NCBI RefSeq assembly: GCF_051401765.1
Contig: NW_027480449.1
Span: 4,650,001 to 4,714,000 of the forward strand
Length of the DNA stretch: 64,000 bases
From: Calliopsis andreniformis
Taxonomy: Eukaryota; Arthropoda; Insecta; Hymenoptera; Andrenidae
Direction of reading: 5' to 3'
A program made the position numbers and the translations under genes. Below are positions 1-13,011 of the stretch, one piece after another. The notes under the pieces were generated by a model. It ran no database searches. It had not been told where the DNA came from and saw only the letters and a list, made by a program, of their open reading frames with translations. How positions within the stretch are numbered: position 1 is the first letter of the stretch; each line of letters opens with the position of its first letter.

Positions 1-400
1 GAATTGAGGATTGAGGATTGAGGATTGAAGATTGAGGATTGGGTATTGAGGATTGGAGAATGAGGACTGAGGATTGAGGATTCAGGATTGAGGATTGAAG
101 ATTGAGTATTGAGGATTGAAGATTGAGGATTGAGGATTGAGGAATGAGGATTGAGGATTGAAGACTGAGGATTGATGAATGAGGATTGAGGATTGAAGAT
201 TGAGTATTGAGGATTGAAGATTGAGGATTGAGGATTGAGGATTGAGGATTGAGGATTGAGGATTGAGGATTTAGGATTGATGTTTGAGGTCTGAGGATTG
301 AGGATAGATGATTGAGAATTGAGGATTGAGGATTGAGGATTGAGGATTGAGGATTGAGGATTCATGATTGAGGATTCAGGATTGAGGATTCAGTATTGTG

Positions 401-1494
401 GTTCGAGGACAGAGGAATGAGGCTTGAGTATTGAGAGATTGAGGATTGAGGATTGAGGATTGAGGATTGAGGATTTAAGATTGAGGATTGGGTATTGAGG
501 ATTGAACATTGAGGATTGAGGATTGAGGATTGAGGATTGAGGACTGAAGATTGAATATTGATGATTGAAGATTGAGGATTGGGGATTGAGGGATGTGGAT
601 TGGGGGTTGAGGATTGAGGTTTGAGGATTGAGGATTGAGGATTGTGTACTGAAGATTGAGTATTGATGACTGAGGATTGAGGATTGAGGATTGTGGATTG
701 ATGGTTGAGGATTGAGGATTGAAGATTGAGTATTGAGGATTGAAGATTGAGGATTGAGTATTGAGGATCGAGGATTGAGAATGAGGGCTGAGGGTTGAGG
801 ATTGAGGATTGAGGATTGAGGATTGAAGATTCAGTATTGAGGATTGAGAATTGAGGATTGAGGATTGAGGATTGGGGATTGAGGATTGAGGATCGAGGAT
901 TGAAGATTGAAGATTGGGTATTGAGGATTGAACATTGAGTATTGAGGATTGAGGATTGAGGATTGAGGATTGATTATTGAAGATAGAATATTGATGACTG
1001 AAAGTTGAGGATTGAGGATTGAGGGTTATGGATTCAGGACGAGGACTGAGGGTTGAGTATTGATGTTTGAGGTCTGAGGATTGAGGATAGAGGATTGAGA
1101 ATTGAGGATTGAGGATTGAGGATTGAAGATTGAGGATTGGGTATTGAGGATTGAAGAATCAGGACTGTGGATTGAGGATTGAGGATTGAGGATTGAAGAT
1201 TGAGTATTGAGGATTGAAGATTGAGGATTGAGGATTGAGGATTGAGGATTGAGGATTGAGGATTGAAGATTGATGATTGGGGATTGAGGATTGAAGATTG
1301 AGTATTGAGGATTGAAGATTGAGGATTGAGGATTGACGATTGAGGATTGAGGATTGAGGATTGAGGATTGAGGATTGATGTTTGAGGTCTGAGGATTGAG
1401 GATAGAGGATTGAGGGTTGAGGATTGAGGATTGAGGATTGAGGATTCAGGTTTGAGGATTCAGGACTGAGGATTCAGGATTGTGGTTCGAGGAC
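401..1494. repeat. 1.09-kb higher-order repeat, copy 1
   Basis: The copy is bounded by the unit run GTTCGAGGACAGAGGA at 401 and again at 1,495. Inside are, in order, a GATTTAAGATTG tract, a GTGTACTGAAG tract near 650, the GAGAATGAGGGC tract at 781 and a GACGAGGACTGAGGG tract near 1,050. The length of 1,094 bp differs from the next copy by 14 bp, which is two heptamers. Confidence 0.88.
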
Positions 1495-2574
1495 AGAGGA
1501 TTGATGCTTGAGGATTGAGTATTGAGGATTGAGGATTGAGGATTGAGGATTGAGGATTGAGGATTTAAGATTGAGGATTGGGTATTGAGGACTGAACAAT
1601 GAGGATTGAGGATTGAGGGTTGAGGATTGAGGACTGAAGATTGAATATTGATGATTGAAGATTGAGTATTGGGGATTGAGGGATGTGGATTGGGGGTTGA
1701 GGATTGAGGATTGAGGATTGAGGATTGAGGATTGTGTACTGAAGATTGAGTATTGATGACTGAGGATTGAGGATTGAGGATTGTGGATTGATGGTTGAGG
1801 ATTGAGGATTGAAGATTGAGTATTGAGGATTGAAGATTGAGGATTGAGTATTGAGGATCGAGGATTGAGAATGAGGGCTGAGGGTTGAGGATTGAGGATT
1901 GAGGATTGAGGATTGAAGATTCAGTATTGAGGATTGAGAATTGAGGATTGAGGATTGAGGATTGGGGATTGAGGATTGAGGATCGAGGATTGAAGATTGA
2001 AGATTGGGTATTGAGGATTGAACATTGAGTATTGAGGATTGAGGATTGAGGATTGAGGATTGATTATTGAAGATAGAATATTGATGACTGAAAGTTGAGG
2101 ATTGAGGATTGAGGGTTATGGATTCAGGACGAGGACTGAGGGTTGAGTATTGATGTTTGAGGTCTGAGGATTGAGGATAGAGGATTGAGAATTGAGGATT
2201 GAGGATTGAGGATTGAAGATTGAGGATTGGGTATTGAGGATTGAAGAATCAGGACTGTGGATTGAGGATTGAGGATTGAGGATTGAAGATTGAGTATTGA
2301 GGATTGAAGATTGAGGATTGAGGATTGAGGATTGAGGATTGAGGATTGAGGATTGAAGATTGATGATTGGGGATTGAGGATTGAAGATTGAGTATTGAGG
2401 ATTGAAGATTGAGGATTGAGGATTGACGATTGAGGATTGAGGATTGAGGATTGAGGATTGAGGATTGATGTTTGAGGTCTGAGGATTGAGGATAGAGGAT
2501 TGAGGGTTGAGGATTGAGGATTGAGGATTGAGGATTCAGGTTTGAGGATTCAGGATTGAGGATTCAGGATTGTG
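1495..2574. repeat. 1.09-kb higher-order repeat, copy 2
   Basis: This copy repeats the preceding one in landmark order (GTGTACTGAAG near 1,738, GAGAATGAGGGC at 1,871, GACGAGGACTG near 2,128) and ends at the next GTTCGAGGACAG. It is 1,080 bp long. The leading tract has CTGAACAATG where copy 1 has TTGAACATTG, so the two copies can be told apart. Confidence 0.88.
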
Positions 2575-2785
2575 GTTCGAGGACAGAGGATTGATGCTTG
2601 AGGATTGAGTATTGAGGATTGAGGATTGAGGATTGAGGATTGAGGATTGAGGATTTAAGATTGAGGATTGGGTATTGAGGACTGAACAATGAGGATTGAG
2701 AATTGAGGGTTGAGGATTGAGGACTGAAGATTGAATATTGATGATTGAAGATTGAGTATTGGGGATTGAGGGATGTGGATTGGGG
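2575..2785. repeat. 1.09-kb higher-order repeat, truncated copy
   Basis: It starts like the two full copies (GTTCGAGGACAGAGGATTG) and follows them for about 210 bp up to GATGTGGATTGGGG. There it switches to a GACCAGGACTGAGGG tract instead of continuing. The same switch recurs near 7,224 and 13,222. Confidence 0.8.
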
Positions 2786-3840
2786 ACCAGGACTGAGGGT
2801 TGAATATTGACGTTTGAGGTCTGAGGATTGAGGATTGAGGATTGAGAATTGAGGATTGTGGATTGAGGATTGAGGATTGAGGATTGAGGATTGAGGATTG
2901 AGGACTGAGGATTGAAGATTGAGGATTGAGGATTGAGGATTAAAGGTTGAGCATTGAGGATTGAAGTTTGAGTATTGATGATTGAGGATTGTGGATTGAG
3001 GATTGAGGATTGAGGACTGAATATTGAAGATTGAGGATTGATGATTGAGGATTGAGTATTGAGGATTGAGGATTGAGTATTGGGGATTGCGGATTGAACA
3101 TTGAGGATTGAGGATTGAGGATTGAGGATTGACGATCGAGGATTGAGGATTGAGGATTGAGGATTGAGGATTGAAGATTGAAGATTGAGGAATGAGGATT
3201 AAAGGTTGAGCATTGAGGATTGAAGATTGAGGATTGATGATTGAGGATTGAGGTCTGAGGATTGAGGATAGAGGATTGAGAATTGAGGATTGAGGATTGA
3301 GGATTGATGATTGAGGATTGGGTATTGAGGATTGAAGAATGAGGACTGAGGATTGAGGATTGAGGATTGAGGATTGAAGATTGAGTATTGAGGATTGAAG
3401 ATTGAGGATTGAGGATTGAGGAATGAGGATTGAGGATTGAAGATTGAGGATTGATGAATGAGGATTGAGGATTGAAGATTGAGTATTGAGGATTGAAGAT
3501 TGAGGATTGAGGATTGAGGATTGAGGATTGAGGATTGAGGATTGAGGATTTAGGATTGATGTATGAGGTCTGAGGATTGAGGATAGATGATTGAGAATTG
3601 AGGATTGAGGATTGAGGATTGAGGATTGAGGATGGAGGATTCATGATTGAGGATTCAGGATTGAGGATTCAGGATTGAGGATTGAGGATTGAGGATTGAG
3701 GATTGTGGATTGAGGATTGAGTATTGTAGATTGAGGATTGGAGATTGAGGATTGAGGATTGAGGATTGAGGATTGAGGATTGACGATTGAAGATTGAGGA
3801 TTGGGGACTGAGAGTTGATGGTTGAGTGATGAGAATTGAT

Positions 3841-3940
3841 GTTTGTGGATAGAGATATGAAGATTGCAGATTGAGTATTGCGTATGGAAAACTCTGGACT
3901 GAGGATACTCTAGTGAGGATGGAGGATTGACAACCGATTG
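3841..3940. repeat. Degenerate tract 1 (class a)
   Basis: This is the first of 32 copies of the most diverged part of the array. It still splits into heptamers (TTGATGT TTGTGGA TAGAGAT and so on to CTGATTG). Class a has AGATATGAAG, CTCTGGACTG, ATACTCTAG and CAACCGATTG. None lies before this point in the window. Confidence 0.9.
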
Positions 3941-5090
3941 TTGAGGACTGAGGGCTGAAGATTGAGGATTCAGGATTGAGGATTCAGGACTGTGGTTTGA
4001 GGACTGTGGATTGATGATTGAGGATTGGGGATTGAGGATTGACGATCGAGGATTGAAGATTGAGGATTGGGTATTGAGGATTGAAGAATGAGGACTGAGG
4101 ATTGAGGATTGAGGATTGAGGATTGAAGATTGAGTATTGAGGATTGAAGATTGAGGATTTGTTGTTGAGGATTGAAGAATGAGGATTGAGGATTGAGGAT
4201 TGAGGATTGAGGATTCAGGATTGAAGATTGAGTATTGAGGATTAAAGATTGAGGATTGAGGATTGGGGATTGAGGATTGAGGATTGAGGATTGACAACTG
4301 ATTGTTGAGAACTGAGGGCTGAAGATTGAGGATTCAGGATAGAGGATTCAGAATTGAGGTTTGAGGACTGAGGATTGAGGATTGAGGATTAAAGATTGAA
4401 TATTGATGATCGAAGATTGAGGATAGAGGATTGAGGGTTGTGTATTGAGGACGAGGACTGAGGGTTGAGTATTGATGTCTGAGGTCTGAGGATTGAGGAT
4501 TGAGGATTGAGAATAGAGGATTGAGGATTGAGGAATGAAGATTGAGGATTTGGTGTTGAGGATTGAAGAATCAGGATTGAGGATTGAGGATTGAGGATTG
4601 AGGATTGAAGATTGAGTATTGAGGATTGAAGATTGAGGATCGAGGATTGAGGATTGAGGATTGAGGATTGAGGATTGAGGATTGAAGATTGAGAATTGAT
4701 GGTTGAATATTGAGGATTGAGGATTGATGACTGAGTATTGAGGATTGAAGATTGAGGATTCAGGATTGAGGATTGAGGATTGAGGAATGAGGATTGAGGA
4801 TTGAGGGTTGTGGATTGGGGACCAGGACTGAGTGTTGAATATTGATGTTTGAGGTCTGAGGATTGAGGATTGAGGATTGAGAATAGATGATTGAGGATTG
4901 AGGATTGAAGATTGAGGATTGGGTATTGAGGATTGAAGAATAAGGATTGAGGATTGAGGATTGAGGCCTGAGGATTGAAAATTGAGAACTGAGGGTGAGG
5001 ACTGAGGGCTGAGGGTTGAGGTTTGAGGATTGAGGATTGAAGATTGAGGATTGGGGACTGAGTGTTGAGGGCTGAGTGATGAGAATTGAT

Positions 5091-5190
5091 GTTTGTGGAT
5101 AGAGATTTGAAGATTGCAGATTGAGTATTGCGTATGGAAAACTCTGAACTGAGGATATTCTATAGGGGATTGAGGATTGACAACTGATTG
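5091..5190. repeat. Degenerate tract 2 (class b)
   Basis: Class b has CTCTGAACTG and the private ATATTCTATAGGGG ending. Confidence 0.9.
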
Positions 5191-5915
5191 TTGAGGACTG
5201 AGGGCTGTAGATTGAGGATTCAGTATTGAGGATTCAGGATTGTGGTTTGAGGACAGAGGATTGAGGATTGAGGTTTGAGGATTGAGGATTGAGGATAGAG
5301 GATTGAAGATTGAGGATTGGGTATTGAGGATTGAACATTGAGTATTGAGGATTGAGGATTGAGGATTGAGGATTGAGGATTGAAGATTGAATATTGATGA
5401 TTGAAGGTTGAGGATTGAGGATTGAGGGTTATGGATTCAGGACGAGGACTGAGGGTTGAGTATTGATGTTTGAGGTCTGAGGATTGAGGATAGAGGATTG
5501 AGAATTGAGGATTGAGGATTGAGGATTGAAGATTGAGGATTGGGTATTGAGGATTGGAGAATGAGGACTGAGGATTGAGGATTGAGGATTGAGGATTGAA
5601 GATTGAGTATTGAGGATTGAAGATTGAGGATTGAGGATTGAGGAATGAGGATTGAGGATTGAAGATTGAGGATTGATGAATGAGGATTGAGGATTGAAGA
5701 TTGAGTATTGAGGATTGAAGATTGAGGATTGAGGATTGAGGATTGAGGATTGAGGATTGAGGATTGAGGATTTAGGATTGATGTTTGAGGTCTGAGGATT
5801 GAGGATAGATGATTGAGAATTGAGGATTGAGGATTGAGGATTGAGGATTGAGGATTGAGGATTGAGGATTGAGGATTCATGATTGAGGATTCAGGATTGA
5901 GGATTCAGTATTGTG

Positions 5916-7013
5916 GTTCGAGGACAGAGGAATGAGGCTTGAGTATTGAGAGATTGAGGATTGAGGATTGAGGATTGAGGATTGAGGATTGAGGATTGAG
6001 GATTTAAGATTGAGGATTGGGTATTGAGGACTGAACAATGAGGATTGAGGATTGAGGGTTGAGGATTGAGGACTGAAGATTGAATATTGATGATTGAAGA
6101 TTGAGTATTGGGGATTGAGGGATGTGGATTGGGGGTTGAGGATTGAGGATTGAGGATTGAGGATTGAGGATTGTGTACTGAAGATTGAGTATTGATGACT
6201 GAGGATTGAGGATTGAGGATTGTGGATTGATGGTTGAGGATTGAGGATTGAAGATTGAGTATTGAGGATTGAAGATTGAGGATTGAGTATTGAGGATCGA
6301 GGATTGAGAATGAGGGCTGAGGGTTGAGGATTGAGGATTGAGGATTGAGGATTGAAGATTCAGTATTGAGGATTGAGAATTGAGGATTGAGGATTGAGGA
6401 TTGGGGATTGAGGATTGAGGATCGAGGATTGAAGATTGAAGATTGGGTATTGAGGATTGAACATTGAGTATTGAGGATTGAGGATTGAGGATTGAGGATT
6501 GATTATTGAAGATAGAATATTGATGACTGAAAGTTGAGGATTGAGGATTGAGGGTTATGGATTCAGGACGAGGACTGAGGGTTGAGTATTGATGTTTGAG
6601 GTCTGAGGATTGAGGATAGAGGATTGAGAATTGAGGATTGAGGATTGAGGATTGAAGATTGAGGATTGGGTATTGAGGATTGAAGAATCAGGACTGTGGA
6701 TTGAGGATTGAGGATTGAGGATTGAAGATTGAGTATTGAGGATTGAAGATTGAGGATTGAGGATTGAGGATTGAGGATTGAGGATTGAGGATTGAAGATT
6801 GATGATTGGGGATTGAGGATTGAAGATTGAGTATTGAGGATTGAAGATTGAGGATTGAGGATTGACGATTGAGGATTGAGGATTGAGGATTGAGGATTGA
6901 GGATTGATGTTTGAGGTCTGAGGATTGAGGATAGAGGATTGAGGGTTGAGGATTGAGGATTGAGGATTGAGGATTCAGGTTTGAGGATTCAGGATTGAGG
7001 ATTCAGGATTGTG
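5916..7013. repeat. 1.1-kb higher-order repeat, single copy in super-unit 2
   Basis: It is bounded by GTTCGAGG at 5,916 and 7,014 and is 1,098 bp long. Its first 100 bp match copy 1 of the window, with the AGGAATGAGGCTTG variant. The part from about 6,020 matches copy 2, with CTGAACAATG. It therefore looks like a recombinant of the two copy types. Confidence 0.82.
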
Positions 7014-7570
7014 GTTCGAGGACAGAGGATTGATGCTTGAGGATTGAGTATTGAGGATTGAGGATTGAGGATTGAGGATTGAGGATTGAGGATTTAAGAT
7101 TGAGGATTGGGTATTGAGGACTGAACAATGAGGATTGAGAATTGAGGGTTGAGGATTGAGGACTGAAGATTGAATATTGATGATTGAAGATTGAGTATTG
7201 GGGATTGAGGGATGTGGATTGGGGACCAGGACTGAGGGTTGAATATTGACGTTTGAGGTCTGAGGATTGAGGATTGAGGATTGAGAATTGAGGATTGTGG
7301 ATTGAGGATTGAGGATTGAGGATTGAGGATTGAGGATTGAGGACTGAGGATTGAAGATTGAGGATTGAGGATTGAGGATTAAAGGTTGAGCATTGAGGAT
7401 TGAAGTTTGAGTATTGATGATTGAGGATTGTGGATTGAGGATTGAGGATTGAGGACTGAATATTGAAGATTGAGGATTGATGATTGAGGATTGAGTATTG
7501 AGGATTGAGGATTGAGTATTGGGGATTGCGGATTGAACATTGAGGATTGAGGATTGAGGATTGAGGATTG

Positions 7571-8564
7571 ACGATCGAGGATTGAGGATTGAGGATTGAG
7601 GATTGAGGATTGAAGATTGAAGATTGAGGAATGAGGATTAAAGGTTGAGCATTGAGGATTGAAGATTGAGGATTGATGATTGAGGATTGAGGTCTGAGGA
7701 TTGAGGATAGAGGATTGAGAATTGAGGATTGAGGATTGAGGATTGATGATTGAGGATTGGGTATTGAGGATTGAAGAATGAGGACTGAGGATTGAGGATT
7801 GAGGATTGAGGATTGAAGATTGAGTATTGAGGATTGAAGATTGAGGATTGAGGATTGAGGAATGAGGATTGAGGATTGAAGATTGAGGATTGATGAATGA
7901 GGATTGAGGATTGAAGATTGAGTATTGAGGATTGAAGATTGAGGATTGAGGATTGAGGATTGAGGATTGAGGATTGAGGATTGAGGATTTAGGATTGATG
8001 TTTGAGGTCTGAGGATTGAGGATAGATGATTGAGAATTGAGGATTGAGGATTGAGGATTGAGGATTGACGATCGAGGATTGAGGATTGAGGATTGAGGAT
8101 TGAGGATTGAAGATTGAAGATTGAGGAATGAGGATTAAAGGTTGAGCATTGAGGATTGAAGATTGAGGATTGATGATTGAGGATTGAGGTCTGAGGATTG
8201 AGGATAGAGGATTGAGAATTGAGGATTGAGGATTGAGGATTGATGATTGAGGATTGGGTATTGAGGATTGAAGAATGAGGACTGAGGATTGAGGATTGAG
8301 GATTGAGGATTGAAGATTGAGTATTGAGGATTGAAGATTGAGGATTGAGGATTGAGGAATGAGGATTGAGGATTGAAGATTGAGGATTGATGAATGAGGA
8401 TTGAGGATTGAAGATTGAGTATTGAGGATTGAAGATTGAGGATTGAGGATTGAGGATTGAGGATTGAGGATTGAGGATTGAGGATTTAGGATTGATGTTT
8501 GAGGTCTGAGGATTGAGGATAGATGATTGAGAATTGAGGATTGAGGATTGAGGATTGAGGATTG
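7571..8564. repeat. 497-bp tandem duplication (two copies)
   Basis: The tract ACGATCGAGG at 7,571 returns at 8,068, exactly 497 bp (71 heptamers) later, with the same following order of variants. Super-unit 1 has the tract only once, at 3,132. The duplication therefore arose after the super-units diverged, and it accounts for the whole length difference between shifts of 4,439 and 4,936 bp. Confidence 0.9.
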
Positions 8565-8776
8565 AGGATGGAGGATTCATGATTGAGGATTCAGGATTGA
8601 GGATTCAGGATTGAGGATTGAGGATTGAGGATTGAGGATTGTGGATTGAGGATTGAGTATTGTAGATTGAGGATTGGAGATTGAGGATTGAGGATTGAGG
8701 ATTGAGGATTGAGGATTGACGATTGAAGATTGAGGATTGGGGACTGAGAGTTGATGGTTGAGTGATGAGAATTGAT

Positions 8777-8876
8777 GTTTGTGGATAGAGATATGAAGAT
8801 TGCAGATTGAGTATTGCGTATGGAAAACTCTGGACTGAGGATACTCTAGTGAGGATGGAGGATTGACAACCGATTG
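8777..8876. repeat. Degenerate tract 3 (class a)
   Basis: ATACTCTAG form, 4,936 bp after tract 1. Confidence 0.9.
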
Positions 8877-10026
8877 TTGAGGACTGAGGGCTGAAGATTG
8901 AGGATTCAGGATTGAGGATTCAGGACTGTGGTTTGAGGACTGTGGATTGATGATTGAGGATTGGGGATTGAGGATTGACGATCGAGGATTGAAGATTGAG
9001 GATTGGGTATTGAGGATTGAAGAATGAGGACTGAGGATTGAGGATTGAGGATTGAGGATTGAAGATTGAGTATTGAGGATTGAAGATTGAGGATTTGTTG
9101 TTGAGGATTGAAGAATGAGGATTGAGGATTGAGGATTGAGGATTGAGGATTCAGGATTGAAGATTGAGTATTGAGGATTAAAGATTGAGGATTGAGGATT
9201 GGGGATTGAGGATTGAGGATTGAGGATTGACAACTGATTGTTGAGAACTGAGGGCTGAAGATTGAGGATTCAGGATAGAGGATTCAGAATTGAGGTTTGA
9301 GGACTGAGGATTGAGGATTGAGGATTAAAGATTGAATATTGATGATCGAAGATTGAGGATAGAGGATTGAGGGTTGTGTATTGAGGACGAGGACTGAGGG
9401 TTGAGTATTGATGTCTGAGGTCTGAGGATTGAGGATTGAGGATTGAGAATAGAGGATTGAGGATTGAGGAATGAAGATTGAGGATTTGGTGTTGAGGATT
9501 GAAGAATCAGGATTGAGGATTGAGGATTGAGGATTGAGGATTGAAGATTGAGTATTGAGGATTGAAGATTGAGGATCGAGGATTGAGGATTGAGGATTGA
9601 GGATTGAGGATTGAGGATTGAAGATTGAGAATTGATGGTTGAATATTGAGGATTGAGGATTGATGACTGAGTATTGAGGATTGAAGATTGAGGATTCAGG
9701 ATTGAGGATTGAGGATTGAGGAATGAGGATTGAGGATTGAGGGTTGTGGATTGGGGACCAGGACTGAGTGTTGAATATTGATGTTTGAGGTCTGAGGATT
9801 GAGGATTGAGGATTGAGAATAGATGATTGAGGATTGAGGATTGAAGATTGAGGATTGGGTATTGAGGATTGAAGAATAAGGATTGAGGATTGAGGATTGA
9901 GGCCTGAGGATTGAAAATTGAGAACTGAGGGTGAGGACTGAGGGCTGAGGGTTGAGGTTTGAGGATTGAGGATTGAAGATTGAGGATTGGGGACTGAGTG
10001 TTGAGGGCTGAGTGATGAGAATTGAT

Positions 10027-10126
10027 GTTTGTGGATAGAGATTTGAAGATTGCAGATTGAGTATTGCGTATGGAAAACTCTGAACTGAGGATATTCTATA
10101 GGGGATTGAGGATTGACAACTGATTG
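10027..10126. repeat. Degenerate tract 4 (class b)
   Basis: It shares ATATTCTATAGGGG with tract 2, 4,936 bp upstream. Confidence 0.9.
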
Positions 10127-10851
10127 TTGAGGACTGAGGGCTGTAGATTGAGGATTCAGTATTGAGGATTCAGGATTGTGGTTTGAGGACAGAGGATTGA
10201 GGATTGAGGTTTGAGGATTGAGGATTGAGGATAGAGGATTGAAGATTGAGGATTGGGTATTGAGGATTGAACATTGAGTATTGAGGATTGAGGATTGAGG
10301 ATTGAGGATTGAGGATTGAAGATTGAATATTGATGATTGAAGGTTGAGGATTGAGGATTGAGGGTTATGGATTCAGGACGAGGACTGAGGGTTGAGTATT
10401 GATGTTTGAGGTCTGAGGATTGAGGATAGAGGATTGAGAATTGAGGATTGAGGATTGAGGATTGAAGATTGAGGATTGGGTATTGAGGATTGGAGAATGA
10501 GGACTGAGGATTGAGGATTGAGGATTGAGGATTGAAGATTGAGTATTGAGGATTGAAGATTGAGGATTGAGGATTGAGGAATGAGGATTGAGGATTGAAG
10601 ATTGAGGATTGATGAATGAGGATTGAGGATTGAAGATTGAGTATTGAGGATTGAAGATTGAGGATTGAGGATTGAGGATTGAGGATTGAGGATTGAGGAT
10701 TGAGGATTTAGGATTGATGTTTGAGGTCTGAGGATTGAGGATAGATGATTGAGAATTGAGGATTGAGGATTGAGGATTGAGGATTGAGGATTGAGGATTG
10801 AGGATTGAGGATTCATGATTGAGGATTCAGGATTGAGGATTCAGTATTGTG

Positions 10852-11935
10852 GTTCGAGGACAGAGGAATGAGGCTTGAGTATTGAGAGATTGAGGATTGA
10901 GGATTGAGGATTGAGGATTGAGGATTTAAGATTGAGGATTGGGTATTGAGGATTGAACATTGAGGATTGAGGATTGAGGATTGAGGATTGAGGACTGAAG
11001 ATTGAATATTGATGATTGAAGATTGAGGATTGGGGATTGAGGGATGTGGATTGGGGGTTGAGGATTGAGGATTGAGGATTGAGGATTGAGGATTGTGTAC
11101 TGAAGATTGAGTATTGATGACTGAGGATTGAGGATTGAGGATTGTGGATTGATGGTTGAGGATTGAGGATTGAAGATTGAGTATTGAGGATTGAAGATTG
11201 AGGATTGAGTATTGAGGATCGAGGATTGAGAATGAGGGCTGAGGGTTGAGGATTGAGGATTGAGGATTGAGGATTGAAGATTCAGTATTGAGGATTGAGA
11301 ATTGAGGATTGAGGATTGAGGATTGGGGATTGAGGATTGAGGATCGAGGATTGAAGATTGAAGATTGGGTATTGAGGATTGAACATTGAGTATTGAGGAT
11401 TGAGGATTGAGGATTGAGGATTGATTATTGAAGATAGAATATTGATGACTGAAAGTTGAGGATTGAGGATTGAGGGTTATGGATTCAGGACGAGGACTGA
11501 GGGTTGAGTATTGATGTTTGAGGTCTGAGGATTGAGGATAGAGGATTGAGAATTGAGGATTGAGGATTGAGGATTGAAGATTGAGGATTGGGTATTGAGG
11601 ATTGAAGAATCAGGACTGTGGATTGAGGATTGAGGATTGAGGATTGAAGATTGAGTATTGAGGATTGAAGATTGAGGATTGAGGATTGAGGATTGAGGAT
11701 TGAGGATTGAGGATTGAAGATTGATGATTGGGGATTGAGGATTGAAGATTGAGTATTGAGGATTGAAGATTGAGGATTGAGGATTGACGATTGAGGATTG
11801 AGGATTGAGGATTGAGGATTGAGGATTGATGTTTGAGGTCTGAGGATTGAGGATAGAGGATTGAGGGTTGAGGATTGAGGATTGAGGATTGAGGATTCAG
11901 GTTTGAGGATTCAGGATTGAGGATTCAGGATTGTG
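10852..11935. repeat. 1.08-kb higher-order repeat, super-unit 3 copy 1
   Basis: It is bounded by GTTCGAGG at 10,852 and 11,936, with GAGAATGAGGGC at 11,232. It carries the copy-1 variants (AGGAATGAGGCTTG, TTGAACATTG) and lacks the hybrid structure seen at 5,916. Confidence 0.85.
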
Positions 11936-13011
11936 GTTCGAGGACAGAGGATTGATGCTTGAGGATTGAGTATTGAGGATTGAGGATTGAGGATTGAGGA
12001 TTGAGGATTGAGGATTTAAGATTGAGGATTGGGTATTGAGGACTGAACAATGAGGATTGAGGATTGAGGGTTGAGGATTGAGGACTGAAGATTGAATATT
12101 GATGATTGAAGATTGAGTATTGGGGATTGAGGGATGTGGATTGGGGGTTGAGGATTGAGGATTGAGGATTGTGTACTGAAGATTGAGTATTGATGACTGA
12201 GGATTGAGGATTGAGGATTGTGGATTGACGGTTGAGGATTGAGGATTGAAGATTGAGTATTGAGGATTGAAGATTGAGGATTGAGTATTGAGGATCGAGG
12301 ATTGAGAATGAGGGCTGAGGGTTGAGGATTGAGGATTGAGGATTGAGGATTGAAGATTCAGTATTGAGGATTGAGAATTGAGGATTGAGGATTGAGGATT
12401 GGGGATTGAGGATTGAGGATCGAGGATTGAAGATTGAAGATTGGGTATTGAGGATTGAACATTGAGTATTGAGGATTGAGGATTGAGGATTGAGGATTGA
12501 TTATTGAAGATAGAATATTGATGACTGAAAGTTGAGGATTGAGGATTGAGGGTTATGGATTCAGGACGAGGACTGAGGGTTGAGTATTGATGTTTGAGGT
12601 CTGAGGATTGAGGATAGAGGATTGAGAATTGAGGATTGAGGATTGAGGATTGAAGATTGAGGATTGGGTATTGAGGATTGAAGAATCAGGACTGTGGATT
12701 GAGGATTGAGGATTGAGGATTGAAGATTGAGTATTGAGGATTGAAGATTGAGGATTGAGGATTGAGGATTGAGGATTGAGGATTGAGGATTGAAGATTGA
12801 TGATTGGGGATTGAGGATTGAAGATTGAGTATTGAGGATTGAAGATTGAGGATTGAGGATTGACGATTGAGGATTGAGGATTGAGGATTGAGGATTGAGG
12901 ATTGATGTTTGAGGTCTGAGGATTGAGGATAGAGGATTGAGGGTTGAGGATTGAGGATTGAGGATTGAGGATTCAGGTTTGAGGATTCAGGATTGAGGAT
13001 TCAGGATTGTG
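11936..13011. repeat. 1.08-kb higher-order repeat, super-unit 3 copy 2
   Basis: It is bounded by GTTCGAGG at 11,936 and a mutated GTTGGAGG at 13,012. It carries the copy-2 variant CTGAACAATG, and GAGAATGAGGGC falls at 12,308. At 1,076 bp it is the shortest copy. It has fewer consensus units before GTGTACTGAAG, and one TTGATGG unit has become TTGACGG. Confidence 0.85.

Larger units (their letters stand above)
1..5501. repeat. Zone A super-unit 1 (higher-order repeat)
   Basis: The first base corresponds to position 5,502 of the next super-unit, so the window opens inside the repeat. The rare unit TTGGAGA near 55 matches the one near 5,556, and the GAGAATGAGGGC tract at 781 belongs to a series at 1,871, 6,310, 11,232 and 12,308. 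This super-unit holds two full copies of the 1.09-kb repeat (from 401) and a third cut short at about 2,785. It then has a 2.7-kb part without that repeat, which carries degenerate tracts at 3,841 and 5,091. Confidence 0.85.
5502..10437. repeat. Zone A super-unit 2 (4,936 bp)
   Basis: Landmarks lie 4,439 bp after their counterparts in super-unit 1 up to position 7,571 (1,871 to 6,310; 3,132 to 7,571). After that the shift is 4,936 bp (3,841 to 8,777; 5,091 to 10,027). The change of 497 bp comes from an internal tandem duplication at 7,571. This super-unit has only one copy of the 1.09-kb repeat, compared with two in its neighbours. That fits unequal exchange between registers of the inner repeat. 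Confidence 0.88.

Noticed and set aside
401..416. CENP-B-box-like match in GTTCGAGGACAGAGGA
   Set aside because: It has the TTCG start, but the required A and the CGGG core are absent.
3841..3940. Degenerate tract as a remnant of an inserted mobile element
   Set aside because: It divides cleanly into heptamers in the surrounding register, and has no terminal repeats or target-site duplication. It is diverged satellite.
7003..8580. 525-codon minus-strand frame apparently longer than its relative at 2940-3644
   Set aside because: The extra length is mostly due to the 497-bp duplication plus the loss of an in-frame stop. It reflects array rearrangement, not gene evolution.
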